Shown here piece after piece: positions 13,001 through 22,953 of a DNA stretch of 64,000 nucleotides. Source of the stretch: Alopecurus myosuroides (Eukaryota; Streptophyta; Magnoliopsida; Poales; Poaceae); NCBI GenBank assembly GCA_028641055.1, contig CM054062.1:139356682-139420681 (forward strand), given 5' to 3'. How positions within the stretch are numbered: position 1 is the stretch's first letter; every line of letters begins with the position of its first letter. Under the pieces are notes generated by a model, which searched no databases, had not been told where the DNA came from, and saw nothing but the letters and a program-made list of their open reading frames with translations. Both the position numbers and the translations under genes were made by a program.

Positions 13001-13210
13001 ATTTGGGACAGAAAACATATTAAAAATGTTGGATTTGGAGTTAAAATGATTTTCTTATGCAATTTACAAGATTTAGTGTAAATCTGCCATTTTTAACACC
13101 TAGGGGCTAGAAAAATAAATATACAGGGACTAGAATTAAAGATACAGGGGCTTGGTTGTGATTACTGGAAGTTTCTGTGGCAAAGCAAATAGAAATAAAA
13201 ATGTGGGTTA
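10081..13210 (-). mobile_element. Truncated minus-strand Gypsy LTR
   Basis: In + coordinates it begins TGTCGCACCCGG (the complement of the LTR 3' end) and follows the LTR order through the AT-rich part, then stops near 13210 before reaching the expected LTR start. Its first 1.7 kb (10081-11805) is repeated in inverted orientation at 13211-14936. Its middle (11100-11440) matches the 15154-19793 LTR rather than the 19875-24153 LTR. Small frames at 10551-10775(-) and 11101-11364(+) are repeated in the mirror copy and are by-products of that duplication, except that the first covers the putative tail exon described separately. Confidence 0.8.
10551..10615 (-). other. Putative LTR-internal tail exon, acidic C-terminus
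   Basis: On the minus strand TACTGAC, a pyrimidine-rich stretch and TTCCGCAG precede this segment, which reads as an acidic tail (EDLHGGYYVEYDETADE) to a TAG at 10551-10553. The mirror copy at 14402-14466 encodes the same tail, and 19253-19317 a variant. A candidate upstream exon of the same LTR is at 11846-11923 (minus), open for 25 codons, although its acceptor AG has become AC. Confidence 0.35.
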
Positions 13211-14936
13211 ATTGGTTACCGATACTTTCCGTTGTCTATTCTGCTAGCCCTATGATTAGTTGCTTCTGTTACGAACCTATCACATGTATCCTTTAACCCT
13301 GATATTGCCTCACCTCCACACCTATAACCATTGCTTGTTGCCCATGTCTTACTAGCATGCTTAGGGTTGTTTTGCGCGAGTCTGTTCCCCGTTACTTTCT
13401 GTTATCTATTTTCATTACGTTCTGGGGGCTCGATGTTTAATCAATCAATCATGCTAATGTTGTTATTAATAATAATTTGATGATAAGGCACCGGCAGGAG
13501 GCCCTTTGTGGTTTTGAGGCCTGCTAGTGTCGACCCTAATAGGAAAAGGGTCTTGTCTACTGATCCATGATGAGCGCACTACCCGCATGTGGGAAGCGAG
13601 TATGGGCGCCCCCCTCAACTTGACTCGATTCGCATCTCGTCCAAATCGCCTCATTTAGTTCGGGTTTTCCATTTGCTGCATGCATGATCTTGCGAGCCCT
13701 TGGTACCCGGGTGGAACTTTTGTAGTCGGCATATAGGGGGACACGGTCTTAGAGTGCTATGAGGGTCCATTTTCTTCTGGGCTCGATTAGCCGTGCGCCC
13801 AAGGTGCTTTGGGCTTGATGCGGAGAAGAGTTGAGTTGTGTTGAGTGCCCCGCTTGGTGGAAGGGCCTTTCCATCTGGCGGGTTATTCATACGTGTACGG
13901 CCAAATTGGTGCAACCCTGCAGGGATAAATCTTCTCGAGAAGCCGTGTTTTCCGCGGTTATGGATTACTTGGTGAAAGTACTGGCTAACAAGTACTCAGG
14001 ACAACTTAAACCTAATGATTAACAACCTTACACCCAATGATTAACAACTTTACTAGTAATAGGCTTTTTGACACAATAATCTGAACCATCATTAATACAA
14101 CTGTGTGAGTTATCCTCGGATTGCTTCTTTGGATAAGGGGCGAGGTCCAGGATGGGTTTGTTTGGTGGATAGTTGATAGGTTGGTTACGATACACGATCT
14201 TATCTCCTTTCTGTTAGCCGGAAGTGGTAGTAACTCTGTAGTTGTTTAGAGCAGCCAGTTGCAGCATCTTTCATATCCCCTTCCTTCCGTTGAACCCAAA
14301 GCATCTGTGCTTGGTGTTGACGGGCTACACTTTGGTGAACTGTGAGTCTTGCTTGCCAGTACGTTTATGTACTGACCCCTTTGGGGCTGTGGTTTCCGCA
14401 GACGACGTTTCCGAGGATCTACATGGTGGCTACTACGTGGAGTATGACGAGACTGCTGACGAGTAGATAGCGGACCCGGGCAGGATCCGAGTCTTCGTGG
14501 ATGGGCTCCGTCTTTTCGTTTCCGGCCTCTTAGGCCTATTTGGATCTTGTCTGTACTCAGACATGTTGAATGCTTCCACTGTGATGTAATGATGTGATGT
14601 TGGGGCATGTGCCCTCTGGATGATTGTATTTGCTATCTCTGCTCTAATGAGAGCTATTTGCAACTTATTTCAATCTTTTGTGTCGTAGAGATCTGTTGTG
14701 ATATCACTTGTTCCAATGCCGTTGACGTACCATGTGTGTATGTTTTGAAGTACGTCAACGGAAGTGTCTGGATTTCTATGGGATGGTTTGCGCAGACGAT
14801 GAATAGTAAGATAATGGTTGTCACACGCTTACGTGTTGGCCTGCTCATATTGAGATGCGGGTGCCGGTATGCCCCGTAAGCCATTTATCTACTGTTTGAC
14901 GGACTGTGAGTATCCCCTAGAAGTCCGGGTGCGACA
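13211..14936 (+). mobile_element. 5'-truncated plus-strand Gypsy LTR, mirror of 10081-11805
   Basis: This segment is the reverse complement of 10081-11805 with very few differences, ending in GTCCGGGTGCGACA at 14936. It is an LTR lacking its first part: the sequence switches from the minus-strand LTR to this copy at about 13211 (ATTGGTTACCG). It is followed by AATG, the start of a primer-site region, and then abruptly by the end of pol. It therefore acts as the left LTR of an internally deleted element whose right LTR is 15154-19793. Confidence 0.8.
14402..14466 (+). other. Putative LTR-internal tail exon, acidic C-terminus (mirror copy)
   Basis: Follows TACTGACCCC, a pyrimidine-rich stretch and TTTCCGCAG (AG at 14400-14401). 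If joined in the phase seen in the related full LTR it reads an acidic, tyrosine-containing tail to a TAG at 14464-14466. This copy has no upstream exon because the LTR is truncated at 13211. Confidence 0.35.
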
Positions 14937-15153
14937 AATGATCTATCTTATGAGGAGCACCCTGTTCGTATTCTCGATGAGACCGAGCGTAAGACTCGCA
15001 ACAAGAGCACCAAGTTCTTGAAAGTGCAGTGGTCGCATCATTCCGATAAAGAGGCAACGTGGGAGACCGAAGAGGATCTTCGCAAGAAGTATCCGGACCT
15101 TTTCACTTCTCAATAAGGAATCTCGGGGCGCGATTCCTTCAGGGGGGGCGTTT
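14937..15153 (+). pseudogene. Residual interior: primer-site stub fused to the chromodomain end of Pol, plus polypurine tract
   Basis: After the LTR end at 14936 only AATG of the primer-site region remains. The next bases (from 14941) already encode the last ~57 residues of Pol ([23 protein letters not shown], ending TSQ and TAA at about 15113-15115), closely matching the end of the minus-strand Pol at 2278-2460. A G-run and CGTTT (15141-15153) then abut the next LTR. All of gag, protease, RT, RNase H and most of integrase are deleted. The junction shows only 2-3 bp of shared sequence (AT/GAT), suggesting end joining or template switching. Confidence 0.85.
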
Positions 15154-16705
15154 TGTAACATCCCAAGTATGAAAACATCCCTTAGAATGTTTGATTTCAT
15201 GTTTAATTAAAGTATTGCATCATGTCATCATATTTGTTTCCTTGTTTGCATTTGTTTACTATTTGTTTTGCATCTGTTTTTATTCTATTTTCATAATTGA
15301 ATTTCAAACAAATTCAAATGATGTGTTTCATACTTGTCATGTTACAATATTTTTCAAATCAAAAGTTCAAACCAAATCTCATTTTGTTTCCATTTGTTTC
15401 ATAGTGGTCAACTATTAAAAATGAGGGTTTAATCAAACAATTAATTCCTAAGGGTAATTCAACTTCAATCAGAAACTTTCAAACAGCACCAAATTCCAAG
15501 TCATGAAAACTACCAAACTATTCTAAATTTTTTTTAATCCAATTAATAATAGGGTTCACCCTATTAAATTTGTTGTTTCTATATTAATCAATAAATTTGC
15601 AAATTATTTAAATTCAAACCAATTTACAAAACAGCAAATAAATTTGAATTTTCAAGAAACCTAAGTTGTCAAAGGGTAGATATTGAACTAACAAATTCAC
15701 ATGAATTTTTCCAAAATTTTAGCAACTCAAAAACCCATCAATTGCTTCCATTTTCTTTTGCTACAAAAAAAAACTGCATAGCAAAAAAAAAAAAGAAGGA
15801 GAAAAGCCAGCGCGCGCGGCAGCTAGCAACAGCCCAGCCCATTTTTTTCCCTATTCCTCGCGTGCAGCCAGCCCACCTGGCCCGGTACCCCTTCGCAGCC
15901 GCCCCCGCCGTCTTTCCCCTGTACGGCGGCTCATCGGCCGGTGCCACGGCGGCAGCCGCGCATCCCGACGGCCAGGAGCCAACCCCTAGCCCTATATCTA
16001 CCCCTAGACCCCCTGGCGCCGCCTAACCCTAGCCTCCCTCGTTCCCCGAGCTCGCGCCGCCGATTTTCCCTCTCTGCCATCGCTCTCTCCCTCTCTGCAA
16101 CCTCGTTGCCGATCTCCTCCGCCTGAATCCATGGCTGTCACCGCCTCCTCGTCGCACCACCACCCCACTTAGCCACCGCAATCGCTCCGCCGCTTCCTCC
16201 TCTCCCTCGACAACACCTTCTCAGCCTCGGTAATCCTCTGGTTTGACGCCGCGGTCCTCGACGTCTCCGGCCACCGTGGCGCCATTCGCTGAACCCGTGG
16301 TCGCCGTCATCGTTGCAGGGCCCTTCGTCGTGATCTGATCGCGGGAATCGAGCCGCCGTGTCTTCCTCGTCCACCCCGACACCTGCACGACGCCTACGAG
16401 CAGCTGCTTCCACGCCGCCGTCCTCGTCCCTGTCCGCGGCGTCCACCTCGCCGTCGTTCATCTTCTGAAACCCCACGGTGATCACCGCCATCTCCTTCCT
16501 CTCCCCCTCGGTATCTGCTCGCAAGCACGCTGCACATGCATCACCAAACCACCCAGCAGCAACACGGGCACGGTAGCAACGGCGATCACCGCCGGTGACC
16601 TCTTCTCTGACGAAGTGCAGAAGGATTCGTTCGTCAGTTAAAGTTTCAGCGAGTTTGTAACCTTATCCTCCCCGCGCCCTGTTAACTGACAACAAAACGA
16701 AAGCA

Positions 16706-16791
16706 CCGCACTGGTTCAGGCACAGCGCGCGCAGGGTGAGGTCCAGGGTTCGAGCCCTGGCCTCGCTCGGGATAAAATCCCACTCTTTTTT
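16706..16791 (+). other. tRNA-like segment inside the LTR, with T-run terminator
   Basis: GCACTGGTTCAGGC resembles a degenerate box A; about 30 nt on, a hairpin CCAGGG-TTCGAG-CCCTGG gives a strong box B / T-arm, and a six-T run lies at about 16785-16790. This is the clearest copy of a feature found at the same relative place in three diverged LTRs. It could be a relic of a tRNA-derived SINE or a recruited tRNA-like promoter. No intact anticodon arm is evident to me. Confidence 0.45.
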
Positions 16792-17949
16792 GGCCGCAGC
16801 GCTGACAGGGAGGGCCCCCTGTCAGCCACACCGTGTCCACGCCAGCGTATAGTGCCCAGTGGCCCACGGGCAGTGGCTGTGGTTAGGTGAACACGCGGTA
16901 ACAAAAATATTCCTGCACGTTTCTGTTTTAATCCAAGTCCATTAAAATTGCAGTTTGGTCCCTGGAAGTAATTTGATAATAACTTTTATTTTATAACTCC
17001 AATTAATAAAAATAAAATATGTGCACTGGTATAAATTTAAATCTCTACCTATTGGTAACATTTGTTTACTGTTTTGAAATTTCCAAATGCAATTCAAATT
17101 TGAATTCAATTAATTCAATTGCAATTTGCTAAAATTCATAACTAATTCATTCTTAATTCAAATAATGCAAATAAAATATGTTTTCCATGCTATTTCAAAT
17201 AAACTTTTCAAATATAAATTTTGTTTCAGGGTTTGAATAATTTAAATTGCCTAAATAATTTAATCCTTGTTTAATTCAGTTAAATTTTGCTAAAATCATA
17301 ACTTGCTCAAAATAAATTATTTTTGAACATGCAAAATATGTTTTCAAACTAGAAAATTATGAACTTTTCAAATGTGAGTTTGAATTTATGTTTTGAATAA
17401 ATAAAATTCAAATAAAATTCATGCTTGTTTTAAATTCATTTCAAACTTGTTTAATATTGTTTAAGTCATAATAAATTCATCTTAACTCCTTTTCAAAATT
17501 TGAAACATGTAATCCAACTAAAATTTGGTATTCTTTTCAAATATGAATTTTGTTATTTGTTTTGAACACTTTAAATTGATGAAAACAACAAATGCTTGTG
17601 TGACATGTTTAAGTAACCAAAAATTTCCAAACTTAATAAATAATTTCCAAACTTGTTAAAATCCTTTTCCACTTGCATCTATTGTTGTTATTTTGTTGTT
17701 ATCATCATGCATGCATCATGCTAAACAAACTTTCACATGGTAATTAATTGTAGTCCAATTGTTTCCACCCTAATGCATGGACCTTTTCCATATGCAATAC
17801 ATATGGGTCCATTTAAATTGTGTTACCATGTCCACTAGGTTATTTTGATGCATCTATTAACCTGACATGCATCATCCCATGATTGTGCACTATGCCATGA
17901 TATTGATTTTTTTTATTTCTGTCTTGTTTGTTTGCTTCTTCTCGAATAG

Positions 17950-18027
17950 ACGACGACGTTGAGACAGACGATCTTTACAGCACCCCTTCTGAGGATCTAG
18001 CTCAGTACCTGGCTGCTGAGTTTGCAG
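17950..18027 (+). other. Putative LTR-internal exon (78 nt) with conserved GCAAGT donor
   Basis: A long pyrimidine-rich tract ends in CGAATAG (AG at 17948-17949), a textbook plant 3' splice site. The 78 nt that follow read, in one open phase, 25 codons rich in D and E (DDVETDD, then STPSEDLAQY) and end GTTTGCAG-like before GCAAGT at 18028. Homologous 78-nt segments occur at 21608-21685(-) and 11846-11923(-), all open in the same phase. The phase joins to the tail exon at 19253. No start codon or first exon could be fixed. Inference only: no transcript data. Confidence 0.45.
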
Positions 18028-19252
18028 GCAAGTTATCACTCACATGAACCACTGTGTTCCTTTCAACCTTGGTTACTGATACTTTCCGTTGTCTACTTCT
18101 GCTAAGCCATAGTAGTAGTTGTTTCTGTTACGAACCTATCACATGAATCCCTTAACCCTGATATTGCCTCACCTCCACTCCTACAACCCCTTTGTTTGAG
18201 CCAGTGTCTTACTAGCATGCTTAGGTTGTTTTGCTCGAGTCTGTTACCCGTTACTTTCAGTTACTATTTTCATTATGTTCTGGGGGCTCGATGTTTAATC
18301 AATCAATCATGTTAATGTTATTGTTAAATAATAATTTGATGATAAGGCACCGGCAGGAGGCCCTGTGTGGTTTTGAGGCCTGCTAGTGTCAACCCTAATA
18401 GGAAAAGGGTCTTGTCTACTGATCCATGATGAGCGCACTACCCGCATGTGGGAAGCGAGTATGGGCGCCCCCCTCAATTTGATTCGATTCGCATCTCGTC
18501 CAAATCGCCTCATTTAGTTCGTGTTTTCCATTTGCCGCATGCATGTTTTTCCGAGCCCAGCGCTGGGTGGAACTTTTGTAGTCGGCATATAGGGGGACAC
18601 GGTCTTAGAGTGCTATGAGGGTCCCTTTTCTTCGGGGCTTGATTAGCCGTGCGCCCAAGGTGCTTTGGGCTTGATGCGAAGAAGAGTTGAGTTGTGTTGA
18701 GTGCCCCGCTTGGTGGGAGGCATCCCATCTGGCGGGTTATTCATACGTGTACGGCCAAATTGGTGCAACCCTGCAGGGATAATCTTCTCGAGAAGCCGTG
18801 TTTTCCGCGGTTATGGTTAACTTGGTGAAAGTACTGGCTAACAAGTACTCAGGACAACTTAAACCTAATGATTCACAATCTCCCACCCAATGATTAACAA
18901 CTTGACTAGTAATAGGATTATTGACACAACAACTTGATTCATCTTTAATCCAACCGTGTGAGTTATCCTCGGATTGCTTCTTTGGATAAGGGGCGAGATC
19001 CAGGATGGGTTTGTTTGAAGTTATCTTTCAGTTGGTTACAATACTCGATCTTATCTTCTTTCTGTTAGCCGGAAGTGATAGAATCTCTGTAGTTGGTTAG
19101 CGCAGCCAGTTGCAGCATCCTTTATATCCCCTTTCTTCCGTTGAACCCAAGGCATCTGTGCTTGGTGTTGACGGGCTACACTTTGGTGAACTGTGAGTCT
19201 TGCTTGCCAGTACGTCTATGTACTGACCCCTTTGGGGTTGTGGTTTCCGCAG

Positions 19253-19317
19253 ACTACGCTTACGAGGATCCAGGTGACGGCTACTACGTGGAGTTTGACG
19301 AGGCTGCTGACGAGTAG
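19253..19317 (+). other. Putative LTR-internal tail exon, acidic C-terminus
   Basis: TACTGACCCC (a branchpoint-like CTGAC) lies about 30 nt before the TTTCCGCAG acceptor at 19251-19252. In the phase left by the upstream exon it reads an acidic tail (DGYYVEFDEAADE) to TAG at 19315-19317. The intron would be 1225 bp (18028-19252), GC-AG type. Related tails are at 14402-14466 and 10551-10615; the copy in the 19875 LTR has a one-base deletion and is out of frame. Confidence 0.4.
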
Positions 19318-19793
19318 GTAGCGGACCCGGGCAGGATCCGAGACTACGTGGATGGGCTCCGTCTTTATTTCAGTTTCCGGCTTCTTAAGCCTATTTGGAT
19401 TTGTCTGTACTCAGACCCCCTTTGAATGCTTCCGCTGAGATGTAATGATGTTATGTTGGGACATGTGTCCTATGGATGATTGTATTTGCTATCTCTGCTC
19501 TAGTGAGAGCTATTTGCAACTTATTTCAATCTTTTGTGTCTTAGAGATATGTTGTGCTATCATTCTGTTACAAGCCGTTGACGTACCATGTGTGTATGGT
19601 ATGAAGTACGTCAATGGTAGTGTCCTGATTTCTATGGGATAGTTTACGTCGACGCTGAACAGATAGGGGTTGGTTGTCACACATACGTGTGTTGGCCTAC
19701 TCGTAAGAGGACGCGGGTGCCGGTAAGCCCCGTAATCCAATCTACTACTGTTCAACGGAACGGCGAGTATCCTTTAGAAGTCCGGGTGCGACA

Positions 19794-19874
19794 AATGGTA
19801 TCAGAGCCAGGTTTCGATCCTGGGACCTGTGGGTTATGGGCTAGTTTTTCTTAGTGAGTTGCTCTGATACCATT
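19794..19874. other. 81-bp head-to-head LTR junction with two facing primer-binding sites
   Basis: TGGTATCAGAGCC at 19796-19808 faces right and GCTCTGATACCA at 19861-19872 faces left, each next to an LTR end. The left half is identical to the junction at 10021-10080; the right half has an extra ~20 bp. With only 81 bp between two complete 4.3-4.6 kb LTRs in opposite orientation, this cannot be an ordinary element. Confidence 0.87.
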
Positions 19875-21607
19875 TGTCGCACCCGGACTTCTAGGGGATA
19901 CTCACAGTCCGCTAAACAGTAGAGAAATGGCTTACGGGGCATACCGGCACCCGCATCTCAATATGAGTAGGCCAACACGTAAACGTGTGACAACCATTCT
20001 CTTACTATTCATCGTCTGCGCAAACCATCCCGTAGAAATCCAGATACTTCCATTGACGTACTTCAAAACATACACACATGGTACGTCAACGGCATTGGAA
20101 CAAGTGATATCACAACAGATCTCTACGACACAAAAGATGGAAATAAGTTGCAAATGGCTCTCACTAGAGCAGAGATAGCAAATACAATCATCCAGAGGAC
20201 ACCTGTCCTAACATAACATCATTACATCACAGCGGAAGCATTCAACAGGTCTGAGTACATACAAGATCCAAATAGGCTTAAGAAGCCGGAAACGAAAAGA
20301 CGGAGCCCATCCACGAAGTCTCGGATCCTGCCCGGGTCCGCTATCTACTCGTCAACAGCCTTGTCGTGCTCCACGTAGTAGCCACCATGGAGATCCTCGG
20401 AACGTAGTCTGCGGAAACCACAGCCCCAAAGGGGTCAGTACATAAACGTACTGGCAAGCAAGACTCATAGTTCACCAAAGTGTAACCCGTCAACACCAAG
20501 CACAGATGCTTTGGGTTCAACGGAAGGAAGGGATATAAAAGATGCTGCAGCGGGCTGCTCTAACCAACTACAGAAACATACTTCAACTTCCGGCTAACAG
20601 AAAAGGAGATAAGATAGCGTATCGTAACCAACTATAACTAAGTCCAAACAAACCCATCCTGGATCTCGCCCCTTATCCAAAGAAGCAATCCGAGGATAAC
20701 TCACACAGTTGGATTAATGATGGTTCAGGTTATTGTGTCACTAGACCTATTACTAGTCAAGTTATTATGGTTAGGTGTAAGTTGTCTGAGTACTTGTTAG
20801 CCAGTACTTTCACCAAGTCGTCACATAACCGCGGACAACACGGCTTCTCGAGAAGATTCATCCCTGCAGGGTGTGCTCCAGTACCCGTACACACTCAAGC
20901 CACCAACTAAAACTCAGGTTGGCTCGACACGACCCAAACCGTCTCTACAACCCATCCTAGGAGCCACGGAGCTATAAGGTCCCGGCCAGTCCGCCTAACC
21001 TAAGCGCAAGGGTGAAAACCACACCCCCCGGCACCACAGGCCTCGCCCTATATGCATCATCATCACCACAGTAACCATGGGGGATCCACCCAATATGCAA
21101 GGAGCAAATGGAACACCCGAACTAAGTGTGGCTATTCGGACAAGCTGCAGATCAGGTCTAAGTCGAGGGGGGTTCCATACCACCACCCGGATGCGGTGAG
21201 CACGCTCATCATGGATCAGTAGACAAGACCCTTTTCCTAATTAGGGTCGACACTAGCAGGCCTAAAAACCACACCGGGCCTCCTGCCGGTGCCTTATCAT
21301 CAAATTATTATTACCCATAACATTAACAGGTTGATTGTTTAACATCGAGCCCCAGAACATAATAGAAATATAGTAACAGCAGTAACGGGTAACAGACTCG
21401 AGCAGAAACAACCCTAAGAATGCTAGTAAGACACGGGCTCAAACAACGGGGTTGTAGGAGTGGCGGTGAGGCAATATCAGGGTTAAAGGATACATGTAAT
21501 GGGTTCGGAGAACAAGCAACGATACATAGGCTAGCAGAATAGACAACGGAAAGTATCGGTATCCAATGTTGAAAGGAACACGATGGTTCATGTGAGTGAA
21601 TACTTTC

Positions 21608-21685
21608 CTGCAAACTCAGTAGCCTGGTACTGAGCTAAATCCTCAGAAGGGGTGCTGTAAGGATCGTCGGTCCCAACGTCGTCGT
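21608..21685 (-). other. Putative LTR-internal exon (78 nt)
   Basis: Minus-strand homologue of 17950-18027: pyrimidine-rich tract, CGGATAG, 78 nt open in the same phase (GTDDPYSTPSEDLAQY), then a donor GAAAGT in place of GCAAGT. Several replacements relative to the other copies are amino-acid changing, so strong purifying selection is not obvious. Confidence 0.35.
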
Positions 21686-22895
21686 CTATCCGAGAAGAAG
21701 CAAACAAACAACGCAGAGGGACAAACAATCAATAACATGGCATAATGCACAATCATGGGATGATGCATGACCATTTAATTGATGCATCAAAAATAAACTA
21801 GTTGACATGGTAACACAATTTAAATGGACCCATATGCAATTTGGATTGCATATGGAAAGCCCATGAATTAAGGTTGGAATAATTGTTTTACAACTAATCA
21901 ACAGGTGAAAGTGGATTAGCATGATGCATGGATGATGGAAACAATAGATAAACAACATTAGATGCAAAAGAAATGGAGTTTAACAAGTGTGGGATTTTAT
22001 TTAACAAATTAAGAATTTTTGGATTCTTAATGCTGTCACACAAGCAATTGGTTGTTTTCATTAAGTTAAATTGTTCCAAACAGGTAACAAAGTTTATATT
22101 TTAAAAGAACACAAAATTTTAGATGGATTACATGTTTCAATTATTGAAAAAGGAATTACAATGATTTAATTATGAATTAAACAAGTTAAACAGGATTTAA
22201 ATGGAATTAAATCAAATAGGAATTGTAATTGAATTTTAATTGCTCAAAACATTAATTAAAATTCATATTTGAAAAGGTTATGTTTTTCTGGTTTGATAAC
22301 ATATTTTATATGTTCAAAAATAATTTAATTTGAGCAAGTTATGAATTTAGCAATTTTAAATGAATTAAACAAGGTTTAAATTATTTAGGCAATTTTAATT
22401 ATTCAAATCATGAAACAAAATTTATATTTGAAATGGTGGTTCAAAATGGTATGGAAAACATATTTTATTTGCATGATTTGGATTAATAATGAATTAGTTA
22501 TGGATTTTAGCAAATTGCAATTGAATTATTTGAATTCAAATTTTGGATGCATTTGGAAAATTCAAAACAGGAAACAAATGTTTACAATAGATAGATAATT
22601 GAATTTGGTGCAGTGTACATATTTTATTCTTATTTTTTGTGTTTGTGAAATAAAAGTTATGTGATTTTTGAGTTTAGGGACTAATCTGAAAATTAATTGG
22701 ACTGATAATGAAAAATAAAAAGACAGAAAAGATAAATACACCGCGCAGTGACCAACCCCAGCCGCTGACAATGGGCCAGGGCCTGCGTGGCGCTTAGGTG
22801 GCAGGCTGGGGGGGTGATGTGGCCGCCAGGGTCCATGACGCGTGGGCCCCGCGCGGGTGCGGCCAAGGAAAAAAGGGGAGGCAATTTTTGCCTCC

Positions 22896-22953
22896 CGCAG
22901 GAATCGATCCTGCGAGCTCCCGCTTGGCGCACGGGTGCTCTGCCAGTGCGGTA
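22896..22953 (-). other. tRNA-like segment inside the LTR (second copy)
   Basis: Same sequence as 978-1037: box-A-like TGGCAGAGC, T-arm hairpin GCAGG/CCTGC, T run on the minus strand downstream (complement of the A-run at about 22869-22874). Its retention in both LTR copies is expected from element replication and is not independent evidence. Confidence 0.4.

Larger units (their letters stand above)
15154..19793 (+). mobile_element. Long Gypsy LTR (4640 bp), complete
   Basis: Begins TGTAACATCCC directly after a polypurine tract and ends GGGTGCGACA at 19793, followed by a tRNA-Met primer site. Having both a polypurine tract before it and a primer site after it means it served as a 3' LTR on its left and a 5' LTR on its right, typical of tandem arrays made by LTR recombination. 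Layout: AT-rich start, GC-rich leader-like region (about 15800-16670) with a possible TATA (CCTATATC near 15990), a tRNA-like segment, AT-rich middle, then the putative exons at 17950 and 19253. Confidence 0.88.

Noticed and set aside
15738..16524. Frames in the GC-rich part of the 15154 LTR
   Set aside because: Composition artefact; the only ATG in a good context (16131) meets a stop after 13 codons. Might be a leader exon but cannot be shown.
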